Part shown: positions 2,865 through 5,845 of the stretch, in pieces
Layout: every line of letters begins with the position of its first letter
How positions within the stretch are numbered: position 1 is the stretch's first letter
Assembly (NCBI GenBank): GCA_937925645.1
Contig: CALAMB010000197.1
Span: 1-5,845 of the forward strand
Source of the DNA: an uncultured Acidobacteriota bacterium
Lineage (GTDB): Bacteria; Acidobacteriota; JAAYUB01
Reading direction: 5' to 3'
Length of the DNA: 5,845 bases
Notes under the pieces: model-generated
What the model was told of the DNA's origin: nothing
What the model saw: the letters and a program-made list of their open reading frames with translations, nothing else
The model's database searches: none
Made by a program: the position numbers and the translations under genes

Positions 2865-5845
2865 GGCGCGCCCTCCGGTTGTTGTCCGCCCGATCCGGTT
2901 TCCGCCGCCGGATTCAGGATGGTCCCGATCAGCCGGAGGAGCGCCAAAGCGTCCACCGGCTTGTGCAGGAAGCCCCGGCACCCGCGCTGAAGCATCTGGT
3001 AGACGGTGGCGTCCTCGCCGTAACCGCTGAGCACGACCACGGGCACGTCCGCCCGGATCCTCTGGATTTCCGCCAGGGCGGCTTCGCCCGACTTGACCGG
3101 CATGTTGATGTCCAGGATGATGCAGTCGACGGTCTCGGCGTGATCCTGAAACACCCGGACGGCTTGCTGCCCGTCGGCCGCTTCGAGGATGTCAGCCCCG
3201 GCGGTGCGCAACAGGCGGCTGAGGAAGAGGCGGTTGATGGTCTCGTCGTCAACCACGAGCAGCCGCCGGCCAACGAGAGGCATCTCCGCTTCCGGGCCGG
3301 CGGCGGGGGAGTGGTCCGCCGCGGCGGGGGCCGGGGCGGCGGCGGCCGGCAAGAAGATCAGCACCCGGGTGCCCCGACCGAGTTCGCTGTCCAGATAGAT
3401 GTAGCCCTGGTGATTCTTGACGATGCCGTAGACCGTGGCCAGGCCCAGGCCGGAGCCCTGGCCCTGGGCTTTGGTGGTGAAGAACGGGTCGAACACCCGG
3501 GTCAGGTTCGCCGGGTCGATGCCGGCGCCGGTGTCCGCGACCACCACGCGGGCGTAACGGCCCATCTTGAGGACGTGGCCGTCGCGCGTCAGATCGTCGG
3601 CCACCTCGACGGATTCGGTCTCCACCCGGATGCGGCCGCCGCCGGGGATGGCGTCGCGGGCGTTGAGGAACAGGTTCAGGAACACCTGCTCCATCTGGGT
3701 GCGGTCGCCCCGCACCCAGAGCGGCCCGGCGTGGAACGCCCGTTCGAATTCGACGGTCAGGGGAATGGTCCGGCGCGAGAACGTGATCACGGCGTCGATC
3801 GCCTCGTGGACGTCGAAAACCTGAACGACGTACTTGCCCTTGCGGGCGAAGCCGAGCAGCTTGCGGGTCAGGACGGTGGCCCGCGAGGCGGCCTCCTCGA
3901 TCATGGCCAGGTCGCCCTGGAGCGGCGATTCGGGCGGCACCTGCATCCGCACGAGCGACGTGTAGCCGGTGATGCCCTGCAGGATATTGTTGAAGTCGTG
4001 GGCGATGCCGCCGGCCAGGGTGCCGATGGATTCGAGCTTCTGGTAGTGGACCACCTGCTCCTGCAGGCGCTTGGTTTCCGTCAGGTCCACCAGGTTGACC
4101 AGGATCGCCGGCCGGCCGCCGAAGGTGCTCACCGTCGTCCGGATCAGGATGGATCGGGTGGCGCCGTCGCCGCACACAAACCGCGCCTCGTACTCGTGGG
4201 GCAGGATGTCCCCCGCGTCGCGCAGCGTCATGTTCCGCTGCAGGACGGGGATGTCATCGGCAAAGACGAACCGGGTGACTTCCGCGCCGAGGATGTCGTC
4301 CGGCGGATATCGCAGCAGCTCGGTGACCGTCGGATTGATGTACACGACCCGCCAGTCCTGCAGGATGCAGATGCCCACCAGCGAGCCGTCCACGAGATGG
4401 CGGTATTTCTCCTCGGATTCGGCCAGTTCGGCGGTTCGGTCCTGGACCATCCGCCGCAGCTTGTCGCGCTCGGTCCGGTCCAGGTGGATCTTGTACGCGG
4501 CGAAGGTGCCGATGACCGCGGACGCGCCGAGCAGGACCAGCAGGAAGAACCAGACGGTGCCCGTGAAGGGGGGGCTCACCGCGACGGCCAGGGCGGGCGT
4601 CTCGTGGGAGACCACGCCCCGGGCGTTGATGGCCCGGAGGCGGAAGGTCATCCGCCCCGGCGGCAGGTAGGGGTAGGCCACGTGCCGGTCGCCGGTGGGC
4701 GGCTGCCAGCCGGAGTCGACGCCCTCGAGCTGGTACTGGAAAATGTTGCCCGCCTCGTTGAGGAAGCTGAGGCAGTCGAAACGGATCGCCAGCCGGTCAT
4801 CGTGTTCCAGACGGAGGCCGCCGGCGGGGGGCGTCACCTCGGCCTGGTTGACGGAGATCCCGGTGAGCCGGACGCGGGGCGGAGCCGAGTAGGCGGCCAT
4901 CTGGGGATGGTAAACCAGCAGGCCCCGGCTGGTGCCGAAGTAGAGCGCGTCGTCGCCGTCGAACAGGAAGCAGCGCTTGTTGGTGATCTCGGTGAACGGC
5001 AGGCCGTGAACGGCGTTGAAATTTTCAAACCGGTCGCCGGCCAGCCGGGCGATGCCGCGGCTGGTGCCGGCCCAGAGCTGTCCGTGCCGGTCGTGCTGGA
5101 GCGCCCACACGTTGGGATTGGCGTCGGGCAGGGTGATCCTCTGCGGCGCGAACCGGCAGCCGTCCCAATGGAAGATGCCCCGGCCGATGGTGCCGATGTA
5201 GATGTCGTCGTCGGCCCGGTGGTTGAAGCAGGCGACATTGACATCGCCAAGGAGCGGCCGGGGCTGGTACTGCCATCGGCCGTTTTCCCGGCGGGCCTCG
5301 AAGATGCCGTAATCGGTGCCCACCCAGCAGCGATCCTCCCCGAAAGTCAGGAGGTCGTAACAGGCGTTGCTCCGGAGGGCGGGCGGTGCCGCCACGGGGG
5401 CGAGCTCGGGCGGACGGCCGGCATGAAATCCGCGGTCCGACGCCATGAGCAGGCTGCCGTCGGACAGTTGCCGCAGGCAGTACACGAACAGGTATGCCGG
5501 CTCGGGCCGGGTGAGGGCCGGCTGGGCCCGGCCGCCCTGCAGCCGGTAAATGCCGTGGTCGGTTCCCAGCCAGAGCGCGTCGGGTCCGGCCGGCGCGATC
5601 TCGGATACGATGCGTCCGGAGAGCAGCGCGCGCCGTTCCACTCCGTCGGCGGCAATGGACTGAAGGCCGGCTTCGGTGCCCACCAGGAGACGCCCGCGCC
5701 AGCGGTGGACCGCCCAGACCAGCTCGGAGTCCAGGCCGTCGGCGGTGCCGTATTGGCGGATGCCGCGGTCGGTGATCTTGTCCACGCCGCTGTCGGTGCA
5801 GAGCCAGACGATGTCCTCGTAATCGACCATCACCCGGTACACCCA
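2861..5845 (-). CDS. Hybrid sensor histidine kinase with reg_prop beta-propeller and receiver domain (N-terminus off right edge)
   Basis: About 994 residues are visible, numbered from the codon at 5842; the reading frame continues past the edge. Seen in order: about eight propeller repeats at 10-312 (LWLGTDHGIYRL, CWVGTDYGIFEA, LWAGTSRGIARL and others); a Y_Y_Y domain at about 320-422 (YQLEGVDSGW, YLPPGRMTFRLRA); one TM helix at about 427-450; a linker helix; PAS at about 475-590; HisKA with GGIAHDFNNIL, phospho-acceptor H615; HATPase with N727 (N box), DTGAG at 770-774 and GSGLGL at 796-801; an Ala/Pro linker; and a receiver at about 859-975 with D865/D866, phospho-acceptor D911, S939 and K961. 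Known: this is the architecture of hybrid two-component systems that sense ligands, often glycans, in the periplasm. Unlike many, it has an extra PAS and ends without an AraC output domain, so phosphate must pass to a partner not visible here. All catalytic residues are intact. It leads the operon with the macrodomain and selenoprotein genes. Confidence 0.95.
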   Translation of the reverse strand, partial: WVYRVMVDYEDIVWLCTDSGVDKITDRGIRQYGTADGLDSELVWAVHRWRGRLLVGTEAGLQSIAADGVERRALLSGRIVSEIAPAGPDALWLGTDHGIYRLQGGRAQPALTRPEPAYLFVYCLRQLSDGSLLMASDRGFHAGRPPELAPVAAPPALRSNACYDLLTFGEDRCWVGTDYGIFEARRENGRWQYQPRPLLGDVNVACFNHRADDDIYIGTIGRGIFHWDGCRFAPQRITLPDANPNVWALQHDRHGQLWAGTSRGIARLAGDRFENFNAVHGLPFTEITNKRCFLFDGDDALYFGTSRGLLVYHPQMAAYSAPPRVRLTGISVNQAEVTPPAGGLRLEHDDRLAIRFDCLSFLNEAGNIFQYQLEGVDSGWQPPTGDRHVAYPYLPPGRMTFRLRAINARGVVSHETPALAVAVSPPFTGTVWFFLLVLLGASAVIGTFAAYKIHLDRTERDKLRRMVQDRTAELAESEEKYRHLVDGSLVGICILQDWRVVYINPTVTELLRYPPDDILGAEVTRFVFADDIPVLQRNMTLRDAGDILPHEYEARFVCGDGATRSILIRTTVSTFGGRPAILVNLVDLTETKRLQEQVVHYQKLESIGTLAGGIAHDFNNILQGITGYTSLVRMQVPPESPLQGDLAMIEEAASRATVLTRKLLGFARKGKYVVQVFDVHEAIDAVITFSRRTIPLTVEFERAFHAGPLWVRGDRTQMEQVFLNLFLNARDAIPGGGRIRVETESVEVADDLTRDGHVLKMGRYARVVVADTGAGIDPANLTRVFDPFFTTKAQGQGSGLGLATVYGIVKNHQGYIYLDSELGRGTRVLIFLPAAAAPAPAAADHSPAAGPEAEMPLVGRRLLVVDDETINRLFLSRLLRTAGADILEAADGQQAVRVFQDHAETVDCIILDINMPVKSGEAALAEIQRIRADVPVVVLSGYGEDATVYQMLQRGCRGFLHKPVDALALLRLIGTILNPAAETGSGGQQPEGAP

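Noticed and set aside
2286..2981. Longer macrodomain start at 2981
   Set aside because: It would add 39 residues overlapping the kinase receiver coding region; the ATG at 2864 has a good ribosome-binding site and matches the family N-terminus.
2247..2990. Plus-strand open frame of 247 residues
   Set aside because: It is antisense to the macrodomain gene, Gly/Arg-rich and without family signatures.

Overview
This is a GC-rich bacterial window with tightly packed genes and no rRNA, tRNA, mobile element or CRISPR array. The gene mix is a reg_prop hybrid histidine kinase, a YmdB-type macrodomain protein, a retropepsin-like protease with an Ala-rich linker, and a Sec-containing glutaredoxin-like protein. 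It suggests an environmental Gram-negative of the Acidobacteriota or Desulfobacterota sort, but taxonomy cannot be fixed from this sequence.

Left block (1-1132). Two minus-strand genes follow one sigma70-like promoter: a small NifU C-terminal-type Fe-S protein, then a gene running off the left edge. The second encodes a basic protein with a convincing Hfq-like Sm domain and, upstream of it, what looks like a second, diverged Sm-like barrel. A back-to-back promoter drives the plus-strand gene at 1133-1960, an exported or membrane-anchored single-domain aspartic protease (DTG motif).

Right block (1968-5845). Three minus-strand genes form a likely operon. First comes a large membrane hybrid sensor kinase (beta-propeller, Y_Y_Y, TM, PAS, HisKA, HATPase, REC; N-terminus beyond the right edge). 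A YmdB/MacroD-type ADP-ribose hydrolase follows, its start overlapping the kinase stop in ATGA. Last is a 75-codon thioredoxin-fold gene that ordinary gene calling destroys.

That last gene is the main discovery. It has a perfect Shine-Dalgarno and then two in-frame UGA codons: codon 14, exactly where a glutaredoxin CPYC motif begins (U-P-Y-T), and codon 73, followed by Gly-Val and a UAG stop (U-G-V-stop). Each UGA is followed by a hairpin whose apical loop starts after exactly 19 nt, close to the 18 nt I recall for E. coli fdhF. The protein contains no cysteine. I read it as a double-selenocysteine glutaredoxin-like protein. A sensor kinase, a NAD-metabolite hydrolase and a selenol redox protein in one operon suggest a redox- or stress-response unit; that functional link is inference.
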